A DNA stretch of 64,000 nt from an uncultured Sphingomonas sp. (GTDB lineage: Bacteria > Pseudomonadota > Alphaproteobacteria > Sphingomonadales > Sphingomonadaceae), in contig NZ_CALMAW010000088.1 of NCBI RefSeq assembly GCF_937859915.1, forward strand, positions 1 through 64,000, written 5' to 3'. The translations under genes were made by a program, and so were the position numbers. Positions 1-8,421 of the stretch are shown here, one piece after another. The notes under the pieces are model-generated. The model was not told the origin of the DNA and ran no database searches. It saw nothing but the letters and a program-made list of their open reading frames with translations. The first letter of the stretch is position 1; the number at the start of each line of letters is the position of its first letter.

Positions 1-82
1 TGGCAACGACAAGTGATAGGCGCGCTGCCGCCTTAGCCGGGGTGTCCGGCGCAGCCCCCGTCAAATGTCGAAGGAAACCACA

Positions 83-595
83 ATGAACGTGCTTCTGGCC
101 GATCATGCTCACCGTGTGATCAAGATCCCCGCGACGTCGATCAGGTCGATCATCGGTGTCGAGCATGCCGATCTTCCCGACGATAAGAAGGGCTGCAAGT
201 CCATCCTCCGCTACGATTTCGGCGCCGGTCCGATGTTCGCCTGGCTCCGCACCGCGGCCGAGCAGGTGATGGTCCAGGCGACGAAGTTCGCACCCGCGCC
301 ATGGGTGCCGCTCACGACGACCGAAGGCGACGACGTCTATCTGCTCGCGCCGTCCATCATTGCGACCCACGGGCTCGACCCTGACGAATGCGCCGGCGCC
401 AACACGCGGGTCGACTTCGACGCGTTCGGCGATGGGCGCGAGATCAAGTTCGCGACCGTCGTAGAGACCGACGACGAGATCGAGGCCGCCAAGTCGGTCG
501 TCGAGGCCAGCCTTGCCGAGGCGCTCCAGCCGAAACCCGCGCAGTCCAACAGTCCGCGTCCCGCACGGCGCGCGCGCAACCGCGCAAAGCGCTGA
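83..595 (+). CDS. hypothetical prophage protein
   Basis: Unknown function. About 170 residues, with a central region of mixed hydrophobic and acidic character and a basic, Arg/Pro-rich C-terminal tail that would suit nucleic-acid or virion contact. I chose the ATG at 83 because an AAGGA ribosome site lies 7 bases upstream; an in-frame ATG at 65 is the alternative. It is the first complete gene of a plus-strand run reaching 11,560. Bases 1-64 probably hold the tail of a preceding gene (an in-frame TGA at 13-15 is one possible end), too short to identify. Prophage assignment comes from the neighbours, not from this protein. Confidence 0.6.
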   Translation: MNVLLADHAHRVIKIPATSIRSIIGVEHADLPDDKKGCKSILRYDFGAGPMFAWLRTAAEQVMVQATKFAPAPWVPLTTTEGDDVYLLAPSIIATHGLDPDECAGANTRVDFDAFGDGREIKFATVVETDDEIEAAKSVVEASLAEALQPKPAQSNSPRPARRARNRAKR

Positions 596-628
596 CCCAC
601 CCGACCACCATCGTAAGGATCGAACCCC

Positions 629-928
629 ATGGCCGACGATAGCACCACCACGACCGCCCCGACTGACGCCCAGGTCGCTCAGGCTCAGCAGGTCATCGCA
701 GCCTCGCAGGCGGCCGCGGCCGCGGCGCAGGCGGCCAAGATGAAGCCCATCACCGACTTCGTCGCATCCGACAGCGCTGCCCAGGTTCGTGCCGCACTCG
801 AAGCGCTGCTGCCGGTATTCATCATGGACCAGACCTATGGCGCGTCGATCAACGCTGCTCTGACCGGGCTGCGCAACCTCGGCGTGCCGCTGCCGGCCGC
901 GGCGACCGCGTCGACGCCGACCGCCTAA
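629..928 (+). CDS. Ala-rich hypothetical prophage protein
   Basis: A 99-residue protein of unknown function. Residues 1-40 are Thr/Ala/Gln-rich and probably helical. Residues 41-85 look folded, with regularly spaced hydrophobic residues, and the tail is again Ala/Thr-rich. No catalytic motif is visible. It starts 33 bases after the preceding stop with GTAAGGAT just upstream, in the same cotranscribed run. Confidence 0.6.
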   Translation: MADDSTTTTAPTDAQVAQAQQVIAASQAAAAAAQAAKMKPITDFVASDSAAQVRAALEALLPVFIMDQTYGASINAALTGLRNLGVPLPAAATASTPTA

Positions 929-952
929 TCCAACCGCTACCGGAGAACGTCC

Positions 953-1441
953 ATGAAGATGCGCGCCCGGGCGGCATGCTTGTTGTCCGCATTCGTCGCT
1001 TGGGCGCCATCCTTGGCTCAGCATGCGACGGCATCAGCCGCGCCTGCCGGCTATGCGCCAGAGCAGGCGGTCGTGACGGTACCGGCCTATTCGATCGGGC
1101 AAGAAGGTGTCGTCACCTCTACGGCCGCCACGCCGACATCCGGCGGTGCGGCCTTCGCGAGCGGCGCGGCGGTGGTTGGTCCGTTCGCGCCGCAGCTTGG
1201 CCGAGACATCCGTGTCGTCCTCAAGGGCACATGGGCCGGCGGCTTCGTGGTCGGCACCTCGACCTCCGCCAATGCGTGCGCAGCTGGCACGATCAATCCG
1301 CTGACGGTCGCCGGCCAGCCATGGGGCAACTTCTCCGCGAATGCCAATGAGGTTGTCGACACGCCGACTCTCGCCGGCATCGTCTACTGCGCGACCGCGA
1401 CGGTGACGTCCGGCTCCCTTTCCTACTCTCTCCGCCAATAA
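953..1441 (+). CDS. exported hypothetical prophage protein
   Basis: A 162-residue protein beginning with a basic then hydrophobic stretch (about residues 1-28, with Ala-rich cleavage candidates) that reads as a Sec signal peptide. The mature part is beta-rich and contains a GPFAPQLGRDI segment near residue 77 that recurs in the next gene (1454-1957), so the two share a domain. Function unknown; exported or virion-surface role is inference. A GGAGA ribosome site precedes the ATG. Confidence 0.6.
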   Translation: MKMRARAACLLSAFVAWAPSLAQHATASAAPAGYAPEQAVVTVPAYSIGQEGVVTSTAATPTSGGAAFASGAAVVGPFAPQLGRDIRVVLKGTWAGGFVVGTSTSANACAAGTINPLTVAGQPWGNFSANANEVVDTPTLAGIVYCATATVTSGSLSYSLRQ

Positions 1442-1453
1442 GGGGCATCGGCC

Positions 1454-1957
1454 ATGGACTTTACGGATCCGCTCAATTCGCCGGTGCAGGCCGGTACCGC
1501 CCTGGCGGCCAAGCTGGTCAGCGGCTCGCGCTTCCAAGCGTCGATGCTCTCCGACATCGCCGGCAAGGATGCGATGGGGCAGGTGGGCGGACCGGCGCAG
1601 GGTACGTTGCTCTGGCTGCTGTCGCAGATTGCAGGCGCCCTGCCCGCGACGTCGACGGCGCTCGCTGGAACGGCCGCTGGCGGCGGAACGGTCATTGAGG
1701 GGCCCTTCACGCCGGAGCTTGGTCGTTCGATCGGCTTGCGCATCGTCGGCTTGACCGCGCTCGGCGCCGGCCAGGTGCAACTTCTCCGATCGATCGACGG
1801 GACGCAGGCAAATGCCAAGCCGTTGACCGCGCTCGGATCGACGATCGGCGTCTTCACGGCCGACTGTCAGGAGCTCGGCCTCTTCACCGAGACCGAGCCG
1901 AACGCGACCTGGTGGCTCAGCGTGCCATCGGGCGTGACCTACCGCCTGTTTCAGTGA
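1454..1957 (+). CDS. hypothetical prophage protein sharing a domain with its upstream neighbour
   Basis: A 167-residue protein of unknown function. Its segment GPFTPELGRSIGLRIVG (about residues 81-97) is close to GPFAPQLGRDI in the 953-1441 product and sits in a similar beta-rich context, which suggests tandem duplication of one structural domain. Unlike its neighbour it has no signal peptide. It lies 12 bases after the preceding stop, in the same operon. A virion or tail-tip component is plausible but not shown. Confidence 0.6.
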   Translation: MDFTDPLNSPVQAGTALAAKLVSGSRFQASMLSDIAGKDAMGQVGGPAQGTLLWLLSQIAGALPATSTALAGTAAGGGTVIEGPFTPELGRSIGLRIVGLTALGAGQVQLLRSIDGTQANAKPLTALGSTIGVFTADCQELGLFTETEPNATWWLSVPSGVTYRLFQ

Positions 1958-1974
1958 GCCGGAGACGATGAGCT

Positions 1975-2472
1975 ATGCTCGCAACCCTGATGGCGCTCAG
2001 CTTCGTGCCTAACGCCCCGGCGCCCACGCCAACCGGCGCAATCATCGCCACAGCGGGCCAGACGGTGAAGTTCGACGCGGCGCAGACGTCGGTCGCGACG
2101 GTCGCTGGCCTGCCGCTGGGTTCGCCACTGACCGCGCAGCCCCTCGACCCGGCCGATCTCAACCCCCGTGCCTTCGACTTCTCCGCGCTGATCGGTGATG
2201 CGAAGATCGCGCAGATCGTCCGCATCACGATGTCGGCCGCTGCGGCCACGGTCGGCGTCGAGGTGTGGCAGGATTCGCCCCGGGTGCCGATCATTGATGC
2301 GGCGACCAGCCAGATCGTCCAGATCTGGTTCGCGGTCGATCCGGCCTTCCAGTCCGATCCGGGCTTCAGCGGCGCGGGCCTGCAGGTCGGGGTCTCGATC
2401 CTGATCCAGACTGACGCGGCGGTCTACCAGACCTACGAGCGCACCGGCATCCTGACCGTAAGGAACCTGTGA
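1975..2472 (+). CDS. hypothetical prophage protein, beta-rich
   Basis: A 165-residue protein with a short hydrophobic start and an extended beta-rich body, ending in a hydrophobic strand. No motif recognised. Its stop overlaps the ATG of the next gene in a TGATG arrangement at 2470-2474, so the two are probably translated together. The pattern of medium-sized beta proteins in series is typical of tail-fibre or baseplate regions, but that is context, not homology. Confidence 0.6.
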   Translation: MLATLMALSFVPNAPAPTPTGAIIATAGQTVKFDAAQTSVATVAGLPLGSPLTAQPLDPADLNPRAFDFSALIGDAKIAQIVRITMSAAAATVGVEVWQDSPRVPIIDAATSQIVQIWFAVDPAFQSDPGFSGAGLQVGVSILIQTDAAVYQTYERTGILTVRNL

Positions 2473-2723
2473 TGATAGATAACGGAAAGCGCGTGACGCT
2501 GGATATCCCGAACGTCTTCAGCGGTACTGCGGGGGTCTCTGGCGGGATCCTCGCCTTCATCCCGGCCGGGCGTATCAGCCGGCCGGACACGATCAGCGCC
2601 GCTACGCTCGACGGCAAGCCGGTGCGCCTCTCGATCATCAAGCAGCCGGCGACAATGCCGTCCGCGGCAGCCGCGAGAAGTCCGGTCGTCACGGCCACCT
2701 ATCAGGAAATTCCGGCGCTCTGA
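2472..2723 (+). CDS. small hypothetical prophage protein
   Basis: An 83-residue protein of unknown function, translationally coupled to the preceding gene through a one-base stop/start overlap. A GTG at 2469 is an alternative start three bases earlier. The sequence is small, beta-rich and lacks charged clusters. Its segment with DGKPVRLSIIKQPA resembles DGRPVKVALSNQPA in the product of 11,228-11,560, hinting that the two are distant paralogues within this element. Confidence 0.6.
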   Translation: MIDNGKRVTLDIPNVFSGTAGVSGGILAFIPAGRISRPDTISAATLDGKPVRLSIIKQPATMPSAAAARSPVVTATYQEIPAL

Positions 2724-2748
2724 CGCTGGCCTAAGAAAGGAAAAACCG

Positions 2749-3240
2749 ATGCCCAAGTATCTGGGCCGGCTGCTGCCGGCGCGGGCCGCCCTTGCGTGCT
2801 TGCTGATGACGGGAATGGCCACGTGCGGAATTGCAGCACCCGCACAGGCGCAGGATACGATCGCGCGGGGCCTGGCCCTTCAGGCGATGCAGATGGCCAA
2901 GGCGCTTGCCGCTGCCATCCCGCCCGTCTCGCTTGCGTTGCCCAGCATCTCCGGCACGCCGGCCGTCGGCCAAACCCTCTCCGCGGCTGTCGGCAGCTGG
3001 ACCGGGGCACCGTCGGGTTACGCCTATCAGTGGAGGCGCGCGGGCTCGGCGATCGCAGGCGCGTCTGCTTCTTCCTACGTCGTCGTGAGTGCCGACGCCG
3101 GCAGCGCCCTCGGGGTCCAGATCAGCGCCACCAACGGAGCGGGCACCACATCAGCCTTGAGCGGAACGCTCTCCGTCCCCGGCTCCGCCTACGCGCCCTC
3201 GCTCGACCACAGCGACGCTCGCAACAGCTTCTACCTCTGA
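2749..3240 (+). CDS. exported prophage protein with an Ig-like domain
   Basis: A 163-residue protein. Residues 1-34 form a signal peptide (basic start, hydrophobic core, small residues before the APAQAQ segment). Residues 60-140 carry an Ig-like repeat: SGTPAVGQTLSA, an SWTGAPSGYAYQW strand pair with the conserved Trp, and an NGAGT turn. Such modules occur in bacterial and phage adhesins and bind surfaces or carbohydrate. The AAGGAAA site at 2734-2740 supports the ATG at 2749. An exported Ig-domain protein inside a virion region is unusual. Confidence 0.65.
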   Translation: MPKYLGRLLPARAALACLLMTGMATCGIAAPAQAQDTIARGLALQAMQMAKALAAAIPPVSLALPSISGTPAVGQTLSAAVGSWTGAPSGYAYQWRRAGSAIAGASASSYVVVSADAGSALGVQISATNGAGTTSALSGTLSVPGSAYAPSLDHSDARNSFYL

Positions 3241-3263
3241 CGCCTTCCACTAGGAGAAACACC

Positions 3264-3863
3264 ATGATCCGTTCGCTGATCGGCCGCGGTATCGCCGCGC
3301 TGGCCGCCCTTTCGCTTGCCTCGGTCACCCCGGCCATGGCCGCCAACCTCAGCATCAAGGATGGTGCCGGCACCACCCAGACGATGTGCACGGGCGTCCA
3401 GAGCGACAGCTCGCAGGCCTATTGCTTCGTCTATCACAACGCCGCTGGTGCGCAGGAAGATCTAGCGACCAAGGCGCTTCAGACGTCGGGCAACAGCTCG
3501 CTCGCCACCTTGGCAGGGACCGTTGCCGCTGCCGGCACAGCCGCCACGACCGCGCAGACCGTCACGACCGTGCTCCCGCAGATCACGGCCACGGCCGGCA
3601 CCGCGATCTCGTTCGGCACGAGTGCAGCAACACTCTTCGCCGCCAACGCGTCGCGGCACTTCATGACGATCCAGGTGCAGGGCGCGCCTGACACGACCGG
3701 GACCAACGGCTGCTACATCAACGGGATCAGCGGCGCGACCGCGGACGCAAATAGCCTATTCATCGCTCGAGGCGGCTATTTTGAGAGCGGGACCCACGTC
3801 GGCACTGGCGTCGTCTCGATCATCTGCACCGGCACTATGGCGGTCTACTCGCGGCAGGGCTGA
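3264..3863 (+). CDS. exported hypothetical prophage protein
   Basis: A 199-residue protein with a clear Sec signal peptide (residues 1-27, ending PAMAA). The mature protein is rich in Thr, Ala and Gly, with four cysteines that could form disulfides outside the cytoplasm. The start at 3264 is fixed by TAGGAG at 3251-3256; an open frame running upstream overlaps the previous gene and is not coding. Function unknown. It is the third signal-peptide protein in this run. Confidence 0.6.
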   Translation: MIRSLIGRGIAALAALSLASVTPAMAANLSIKDGAGTTQTMCTGVQSDSSQAYCFVYHNAAGAQEDLATKALQTSGNSSLATLAGTVAAAGTAATTAQTVTTVLPQITATAGTAISFGTSAATLFAANASRHFMTIQVQGAPDTTGTNGCYINGISGATADANSLFIARGGYFESGTHVGTGVVSIICTGTMAVYSRQG

Positions 3864-3911
3864 GGCCGCTGCAACCCGCACCCTGACCTTACTCTATCGC
3901 GCGAGGCGACC

Positions 3912-6263
3912 ATGCTGACACCCAACACCTTCGGTCGCCTTCGCGACTATCTGCGAACTTCGGTGGCAGGGATCATTGCAGTGATCGCCGCCAATGCCCC
4001 TGCACCCGGCGCCGTTATCGCCCCGCAGAATGCGACAACGACGACCTTCCAAGAGGTCGTTCTTGTCGATTTCGCCAAAGTGTTCAGCGACACGGCCGGC
4101 ACGGTTGCGCTCACTGGCAGCGGCGTCGGGCAGACGGTAGGCGCGATCCGCGATGTGGCGGGTAATATGGCTGCGACATTCCCATCCGGTGCGCAACCGA
4201 CGTTCCAGATCGATAGCCAGAGCGGCAACGGCGCGTTGTCTTTCGACGGTGCAGCGACCTATGGCGTCCGGTCGAACGTAGCGGAAGCTGCAACGGTTGC
4301 CGTCATCTATAGCGCAGACATGGCTGGTAAACATGCCCGTCCGTCCGTTTCGACACTACTCGCGCAGCCCGGTCCCATCGTATCTAGTGCTAACACAGCC
4401 GGCTACGCGCTCGCGCTTTCCAACGCCTCGGGCAGTCTTCTTGGCGCCGATGTGGTGCAATTCTCGCGCTACCGATCGGACGCCAGCACCGCGACGGTAA
4501 ATACCGGCATGGTTGTCGGTCATACCGAGTGCTTGATGATGATCGGCGACGGCACGACCTATTCGCACTATAAAAGCGGCGCGCAGGACAAGGCGTCCCC
4601 AACCACGGCGACTGGCACCCCATCTGCATTGCTTGGGTCCAGCGCGACGATCGGTGCCGCGCTCGCATCGGATGGGACAACCAAGTCCAACTATTTCAAG
4701 GGGCTGGTTCTCGGCTGGGCGGTATCGTCCGGCAAGCTCGGCACTTCCGAAATCCCCGGCGTTTCGCAGTGGATGGTAAACCGCGCCGCGCAGAAGCAGA
4801 CCCTTACCGGGTGGCTTGGCGCGTTCTTCCAGGGCGACGGAAGTCCGAGCGAGCGGGCTGCTTCCCATAACAGCGTTTTCAAGCATTTCAGCGCGGACCT
4901 TACACAGTCGGAATATCGCCCCAGTGCGGAGGCAGGTCTTTCGCAAACGACCGGATTCTATGCCGACTACGGCCTTGCGACGAACGGCTCTGCGTATTTC
5001 ATGACGCGGGATGGTGCCGGGGACAGCGTCATCCCGTTGCTCACCTCTAGCGATGGGTTTAACTGGACCCGGCTAGCATCGATCAGCACTAGCGGTGTTA
5101 ATGGTTCGACAGGCTATCCGATCGGTGGCTCTTTCGCCCGCAAAATCGATAACACGATCTATACCGACGCGCAGGGTTGCGCATATCTGTTCTTCGACGG
5201 AACTTACGTCGCTGGCGGCGCCAGCTCCGGCAATAGCATCTTTGTTGTAAAATCTACCGATAACACGTGGGTGGCCGGCGGCACGTGGGGCACTCCGGTC
5301 CTATGCACCGGGTTCACCGGGAACGGCGCCAATTCGATCGATCCGTCCGTCATGCAAGCCGCTGACGGCACGTTTGTCATGGCGTATTCGGATTACAAGG
5401 AAGGCACCGGCAACGTCGGCGGCGGCCAGATTCGATACGCTACCGCGCCTACGATCACCGGAACATGGACCTTGGCGGCTGCCGCAGACGCTTATGGCCT
5501 AGGCTCTAGCGTCGAGGGTCCGCAGCTCGTCAATCTCGGGACAGCAACCGCGCCCAACTTCGCCCTTCTGTTCGATCGCGAGGGCCACGGTTATAGCGTA
5601 GCTACGCTCGGTAACTTGCTCACCAATGCTGCTACAAATGCTCGCTCCATCCCCTCGGGGGACGCAATGGAGCAAGGCGAGATCGCGCCAATGCTTAGCG
5701 GCTTCCCCAACCCGCTCTTGCAGGCCAGCACTTCCACTCGCGCCTACCGTTGGGAAGGCAAGGGGATCCTGGTGTCCGGCAACCCTGCCGATGGCCTTAC
5801 GGTCAACGGCAGTTCTGCTAGCGGCTGGCAGCGCAACTACACGGTCGGTTCCGGTGGCTCCGTCACAATCTCAAACAAATATGCCGTTCCTGATCCTAAC
5901 GGAGATCTCACGGCCAGTACGATTGCGTTCGGCGGCACTAGCACTAGCTCATACGCATTCATTGGGTGTCAAAGCATTGAAGGCATAGGAAGTGGTGGCA
6001 ATCTGGCCGGCAACATTCAGGCGAGCGTATGGGTTCGCGGTCGTGCTGGCGGAGAGGTAATAGGTTTCCAGGTCGGCAAGCTAGGCTCATCCACTCCTGC
6101 TCCTATTGGCAGCGCCAGCATCACCTTAACTACGGCATGGACCCGGCTTGAGATTGTCGGATACCTCCCGCTTGCAGGCAGCAAGGCCGTGATGTCCATC
6201 GGTTGCCAGAACAGTTCTGTCGCATCGCAAGCCATCGACATCTGCTGGCCTACCCTCAAGTAA
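3912..6263 (+). CDS. tail-spike-like protein with lectin-like and GH43-like beta-propeller regions
   Basis: A 783-residue protein, by far the largest of the prophage part. About residues 90-290 look like a LamG/concanavalin-type domain (GNGALSFDGAATYGV near the start). About residues 320-620 have the blade pattern of GH43/GH32-like five-bladed propellers (SIDPSVMQAADGTFVMAYSD and VEGPQLV segments). The last 130 residues resemble a carbohydrate-binding sandwich (SVWVRGRAGGEV and TTAWTRLEIVGYL). This order suits a receptor-binding or depolymerising tail spike that recognises the host polysaccharide. Its DNA looks less GC-rich than its flanks, consistent with exchange of host-range modules. Catalytic residues cannot be assigned from sequence alone. 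Confidence 0.6.
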   Translation: MLTPNTFGRLRDYLRTSVAGIIAVIAANAPAPGAVIAPQNATTTTFQEVVLVDFAKVFSDTAGTVALTGSGVGQTVGAIRDVAGNMAATFPSGAQPTFQIDSQSGNGALSFDGAATYGVRSNVAEAATVAVIYSADMAGKHARPSVSTLLAQPGPIVSSANTAGYALALSNASGSLLGADVVQFSRYRSDASTATVNTGMVVGHTECLMMIGDGTTYSHYKSGAQDKASPTTATGTPSALLGSSATIGAALASDGTTKSNYFKGLVLGWAVSSGKLGTSEIPGVSQWMVNRAAQKQTLTGWLGAFFQGDGSPSERAASHNSVFKHFSADLTQSEYRPSAEAGLSQTTGFYADYGLATNGSAYFMTRDGAGDSVIPLLTSSDGFNWTRLASISTSGVNGSTGYPIGGSFARKIDNTIYTDAQGCAYLFFDGTYVAGGASSGNSIFVVKSTDNTWVAGGTWGTPVLCTGFTGNGANSIDPSVMQAADGTFVMAYSDYKEGTGNVGGGQIRYATAPTITGTWTLAAAADAYGLGSSVEGPQLVNLGTATAPNFALLFDREGHGYSVATLGNLLTNAATNARSIPSGDAMEQGEIAPMLSGFPNPLLQASTSTRAYRWEGKGILVSGNPADGLTVNGSSASGWQRNYTVGSGGSVTISNKYAVPDPNGDLTASTIAFGGTSTSSYAFIGCQSIEGIGSGGNLAGNIQASVWVRGRAGGEVIGFQVGKLGSSTPAPIGSASITLTTAWTRLEIVGYLPLAGSKAVMSIGCQNSSVASQAIDICWPTLK

Positions 6264-6273
6264 GGAACGCGCT

Positions 6274-7656
6274 ATGATCCGCACTATACTCCTCGCGCTC
6301 GTCGCCTCCGCATTCGCAATCGCTTCCGTTGTTGGTTTGATAATGGCCTTGGATGCACCGCGAAAAAGGCTTCGCCGGGTGGGCTTGGCAATCATTCCAA
6401 TAAGTCTCGCGGTCGTTGCTGGCGCGTTTTACGCGGTTGCAGCTTCCGCCGACACGATCCCGATCGTGGACGGCCTGCTAACGGTCCATACTGGCGACAT
6501 CCTCGTCACCAGTAAGCCGCTGACTGACAGGATCACGGCGTCCGGTACGATGGTGCAGGCGGCCGGAAGTATCTGGATCAACCGCATGGACGGGAAGCCG
6601 TTCACGCTTTCGGGCGGCGCGACGAAGCTCGGCATCATCACCGCGCCGGCCGTTGGCTATGCCTTGAACGGCTTCACGTATCAGGTGATGGACGGCACAC
6701 CCGTGCCGGTAGTCGCCGCGCCGCCGGTATCGTCCGGCGCTGGACCGGCCCCCGCGCCGCCTGCGGCCGCCTCGGCGCTCGTCGGCGCCAACCTTGCGGG
6801 TTGCTATGCAGCGGCCGGCGGCGCCCTGTGCCCGCTCCCGAGCGAGATCGATGCCTATGTGGCGGCCAACATTGGCGACATCTTCCGCTTCGCGATCAAG
6901 GATGACACGCCCTTCGACAAGCTGATCCCGGCTATCGATGAGGCGCTCGCCAAGGGCAAGATCGTCATCATCGATCGGCACGATTATGCCTGGCACTCCG
7001 CAGCCGATAACCTCGCCTACTGGAAGGCCAAGCTGGGCAAATATGTCGGCAACCCCCGGGTCTACATCGACCTCGACAACGAACCCCGGGGCTTCAACAG
7101 CACGACGATCCCGAACGATTTCATGGAGTGGGCGGCCGGTACGCGCGACACCGAGGCCCTCTTCCTTGCCAACGGCCTGACCAACCCGGTCCTTACCGAG
7201 TGGCCGCAGAGCAGCGCGATCTTCCGCTTCGACAAGGGCGAGGCCGCAACCAAGGATTGCGAGAGCGCGGGGTGTGCGATCGATCGGACGCCGGGCTTCC
7301 CGATCACCGGCAACGTGATCCTGTCGCCGCATGAGTATCTCGATCATGGTAGCTCCGGCACCAACGCCGCCTGCGATCCCTATAGCTGGACGGACAGCTT
7401 CGCCGCCCAGGTGCGCAAGCGGCATCTGCGCGCGATCATCGGCGAGCAAGCTTGGGGCAAATATAGCGGCGTACCGGCCACATGCGCGGCCCCCGGCGCG
7501 GCGACGCTCGCTGGCATCCGTGCAAACGCGGACGTGATCATCGGCTTCACACAATGGGGCGGCGGTCGCGAGTGGCCGGCGGGCTACATCTTCGCGATCG
7601 CTCCGAAGGGCCAGACGCTCGACAATGCCTACGTCCACTCGCTGACCAACCGATAG
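6274..7656 (+). CDS. membrane-anchored GH5-type glycoside hydrolase
   Basis: A 460-residue protein. Residues 1-60 contain two hydrophobic segments that would anchor it in the inner membrane. A beta-rich linker domain and a Pro/Ala stretch (about 145-168) lead to a GH5-like catalytic domain (170-460). It shows the LDNEP strand with E270 as presumed acid/base, SPHEYLDHGSSGT near 351-363, and IIGEQAWG with E391 as presumed nucleophile. GH5 enzymes cleave beta-glucans and related polysaccharides. It starts 10 bases after the tail-spike gene, so a joint role in degrading a capsule or exopolysaccharide is likely. The exact substrate cannot be told. Confidence 0.7.
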   Translation: MIRTILLALVASAFAIASVVGLIMALDAPRKRLRRVGLAIIPISLAVVAGAFYAVAASADTIPIVDGLLTVHTGDILVTSKPLTDRITASGTMVQAAGSIWINRMDGKPFTLSGGATKLGIITAPAVGYALNGFTYQVMDGTPVPVVAAPPVSSGAGPAPAPPAAASALVGANLAGCYAAAGGALCPLPSEIDAYVAANIGDIFRFAIKDDTPFDKLIPAIDEALAKGKIVIIDRHDYAWHSAADNLAYWKAKLGKYVGNPRVYIDLDNEPRGFNSTTIPNDFMEWAAGTRDTEALFLANGLTNPVLTEWPQSSAIFRFDKGEAATKDCESAGCAIDRTPGFPITGNVILSPHEYLDHGSSGTNAACDPYSWTDSFAAQVRKRHLRAIIGEQAWGKYSGVPATCAAPGAATLAGIRANADVIIGFTQWGGGREWPAGYIFAIAPKGQTLDNAYVHSLTNR

Positions 7657-7962
7657 ATGCGGCCCGCTCATATCGGAGAGCGCCGCGTCATCGTCGAAGG
7701 CGATACTATAACGGTGTCGGACGGCGACGAGATCGTCGCTCACGTGCTTTGGCGGCACGAATATGACCATATTTATATCGAAAGCATCAAGGTGGTCGAA
7801 GGCAACCAAAAAGCTCTTGCCCTGATGCTGGCACGGTTTCGCGATAAGTTTCGCGGAAATACAGTCTGGTTCGACGCGCTAGACTGTAACGAGGAGATGC
7901 AGCGTCTCGTTGCTTTGCTTAAAGCAAAGCCTTTTAACAAGACCTACGCGGTCGTAATCTAG
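7657..7962 (+). CDS. small GNAT-like prophage protein
   Basis: A 101-residue protein starting immediately after the stop of the GH5 gene, with no spacer, so probably coupled. It reads as a compact acyltransferase-like fold: beta strands around HVLWRHEYDHIYIESIKV, a helix containing ALALMLARF, then a strand with TVWFDAL. It is shorter than typical GNAT enzymes and the acetyl-CoA loop is not obvious, so the assignment is tentative. Similar small proteins occur in phage tail regions. Confidence 0.55.
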   Translation: MRPAHIGERRVIVEGDTITVSDGDEIVAHVLWRHEYDHIYIESIKVVEGNQKALALMLARFRDKFRGNTVWFDALDCNEEMQRLVALLKAKPFNKTYAVVI

Positions 7963-7972
7963 GGAAATCACC

Positions 7973-8140
7973 ATGAACGCACCTTCTGACGCCAGCCTTC
8001 TCAACAAGCTGAGCAAGAACGGCCTCGCCCAGTTCAACAAGGAAGCCGCAGCCGAGTCCGGCTCGGCCGGCAACATCAACGCGACGCAGTGCCCGAAGAC
8101 CTATGCCCTGCTGCGCGCGGGCTATTTCTCGAAGATGTAA
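7973..8140 (+). CDS. small hypothetical prophage protein
   Basis: A 55-residue protein of unknown function, polar and probably helical (LLNKLSKNGLAQFNKEAAAE near the N-terminus). AGGGAAA at 7961-7967 is a good ribosome site for the ATG at 7973. It lies 10 bases downstream of the preceding gene and just upstream of a hairpin. Confidence 0.5.
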   Translation: MNAPSDASLLNKLSKNGLAQFNKEAAAESGSAGNINATQCPKTYALLRAGYFSKM

Positions 8141-8145
8141 ATCTT

Positions 8146-8174
8146 GCGGGCGGCTGCTTAGGACGGCCGCCCGC
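8146..8174 (+). terminator. GC-rich hairpin after the 7973-8140 gene
   Basis: A perfect 9-base stem (8146-8154 with 8166-8174) and an 11-base loop begin six bases after a stop codon. The run of T that would make it a strong intrinsic terminator is missing (only TT follows), so it may attenuate or protect the transcript end rather than stop it fully. Confidence 0.4.
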
Positions 8175-8210
8175 TTCACTATCACGCATCGGCAGCGACG
8201 GAGGGTGTCC

Positions 8211-8405
8211 ATGCATATCATCGCCCCGCCATCGAGCGCGCCGTTCAGCATCGTCATCACCGAACACCAGCCTCACCTGATCCGGCGGTTCGTCCCGCCG
8301 GCAAAGGTGGTCTGGGTCACGCTCCAGCCTTGCAGCCAGTTCCGGGTCGAGTTCGCCTACGGCCGCCAGTTCGCGATCGCGCCGGTCGTCACCATCCACT
8401 TCTGA
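8211..8405 (+). CDS. small hypothetical prophage protein
   Basis: A 64-residue beta-rich protein without charged clusters or a recognised motif. GGAGG at about 8201-8205 sits 5-6 bases before the ATG at 8211 and decides the start; the frame is open upstream but overlaps the hairpin region. Its place between the depolymerase genes and the lysis genes suggests a minor virion or accessory role. Confidence 0.5.
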   Translation: MHIIAPPSSAPFSIVITEHQPHLIRRFVPPAKVVWVTLQPCSQFRVEFAYGRQFAIAPVVTIHF

Positions 8406-8421
8406 TAGATTCGGAGAGCAT

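Noticed and set aside
6478-7809. A 443-codon open frame on the minus strand
   Set aside because: It is antisense to the GH5 gene, whose catalytic motifs identify the true strand.
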